From positions 1 to 6,311 of the forward strand of contig PQAN01000258.1 of assembly GCA_003105285.1 (NCBI GenBank): a DNA stretch of 6,311 nt, written 5' to 3'. The translations under genes and the position numbers were made by a program. Source of the stretch: Methylocystaceae bacterium (GTDB lineage: Bacteria; Pseudomonadota; Alphaproteobacteria; Rhizobiales; Beijerinckiaceae). The notes beneath the pieces are model-generated. The model was not told the origin of the DNA, made no database searches, and was given only the letters and a program-made list of their open reading frames with translations. Positions 6,163 to 6,311 of this stretch are shown piece after piece; position 1 is the first letter of the stretch, and each line of letters starts with the position of its first letter.

Positions 6163-6311
6163 GCGACGAGACGCTGCGGCCCTGGGAGGTCCGCGCCTCG
6201 CGGCGGCTCCTCCACGACCGCTGGATCAGCCTGCGCGCCGACCATTGCGTCACCCAGCGCGGCGTCGTGCTCGACCCCTATTATGTGCTGGAATATCCCG
6301 ACTGGGTCCAT
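6159..6311 (+). CDS. Nudix hydrolase, N-terminal fragment (3' end cut by window)
   Basis: The frame is open from a TTG at 6159 to the window edge, giving 51 residues. The pattern PWEV..SRRLLHDRWISLRAD......GVVLDPYYVLEYPDWV resembles the first beta strands of Nudix hydrolases of the ADP-ribose pyrophosphatase-like group, which usually begin this way before the Nudix box. The Nudix box itself (G-x5-E-x7-R-E-U-x-E-E-x-G-U) would fall beyond base 6311, so substrate and catalytic competence cannot be judged. No ATG or GTG lies in frame nearby. The TTG overlaps the tlpA TGA by four bases (TTGA), a common coupled arrangement, and is the best start. Upstream purine content is modest (GCGAGA at about 6145-6150). 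Family assignment rests on a short N-terminal pattern. Confidence 0.75.
   Translation, partial: MSDETLRPWEVRASRRLLHDRWISLRADHCVTQRGVVLDPYYVLEYPDWVH

Noticed and set aside
1..6311. Search for insertion sequences, long repeats, CRISPR repeats, tRNA genes and attachment sites.
   Set aside because: By eye I found no direct or inverted repeats beyond the short palindromes listed, no transposase or integrase residues, and no space for RNA genes in gaps of at most 74 bases.

Overview
This is a GC-rich, almost fully coding stretch of chromosome that looks alphaproteobacterial, most likely Hyphomicrobiales (Rhizobiales). Three things point there: the fmt-truA pair, a minus-strand argH-lptM-lysA cluster, and a membrane-anchored TlpA whose four cysteines have the spacing I recall for Bradyrhizobium TlpA, located head-to-head with argH. 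A methanotroph-like or Beijerinckia-like member of the order would fit the codon style, but I cannot resolve the genus. Everything here is ordinary chromosomal housekeeping. I see no mobile element, CRISPR array, tRNA, rRNA, phage gene or defence system, and nothing that convincingly amounts to an undescribed system.

Layout, left to right. Positions 1-606 (+) hold the C-terminal two thirds of fmt (methionyl-tRNA formyltransferase). Its stop overlaps the truA start (606-1343, +) by one base. A 72-base gap follows, with a possible promoter and a short upstream reading frame. Next is a sugar-nucleotide epimerase of the UDP-glucuronate 4-epimerase type (1416-2408, +). It meets lysA tail-to-tail: the two stop codons are 2 bases apart and lie inside a 16-base palindrome. 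On the minus strand, read right to left, argH (5443-4052), lptM (3977-3699) and lysA (3688-2411) form a probable operon. A 38-base gap separates argH from the divergent tlpA (5482-6162, +). The stop of tlpA overlaps the probable TTG start of a Nudix hydrolase that runs off the right edge (6159-6311+).

How the genes work together. fmt and truA both serve translation: formylation of initiator tRNA and pseudouridylation of the tRNA anticodon stem-loop. argH and lysA carry out the last steps of arginine and lysine synthesis. The small lipoprotein between them matches LptM, which in E. coli helps the LPS translocon LptD reach its correct disulfide state. The epimerase would supply UDP-galacturonate for envelope polysaccharide. 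TlpA is a periplasmic thiol reductase of cytochrome oxidase biogenesis. No stretch longer than 74 bases lacks a gene.
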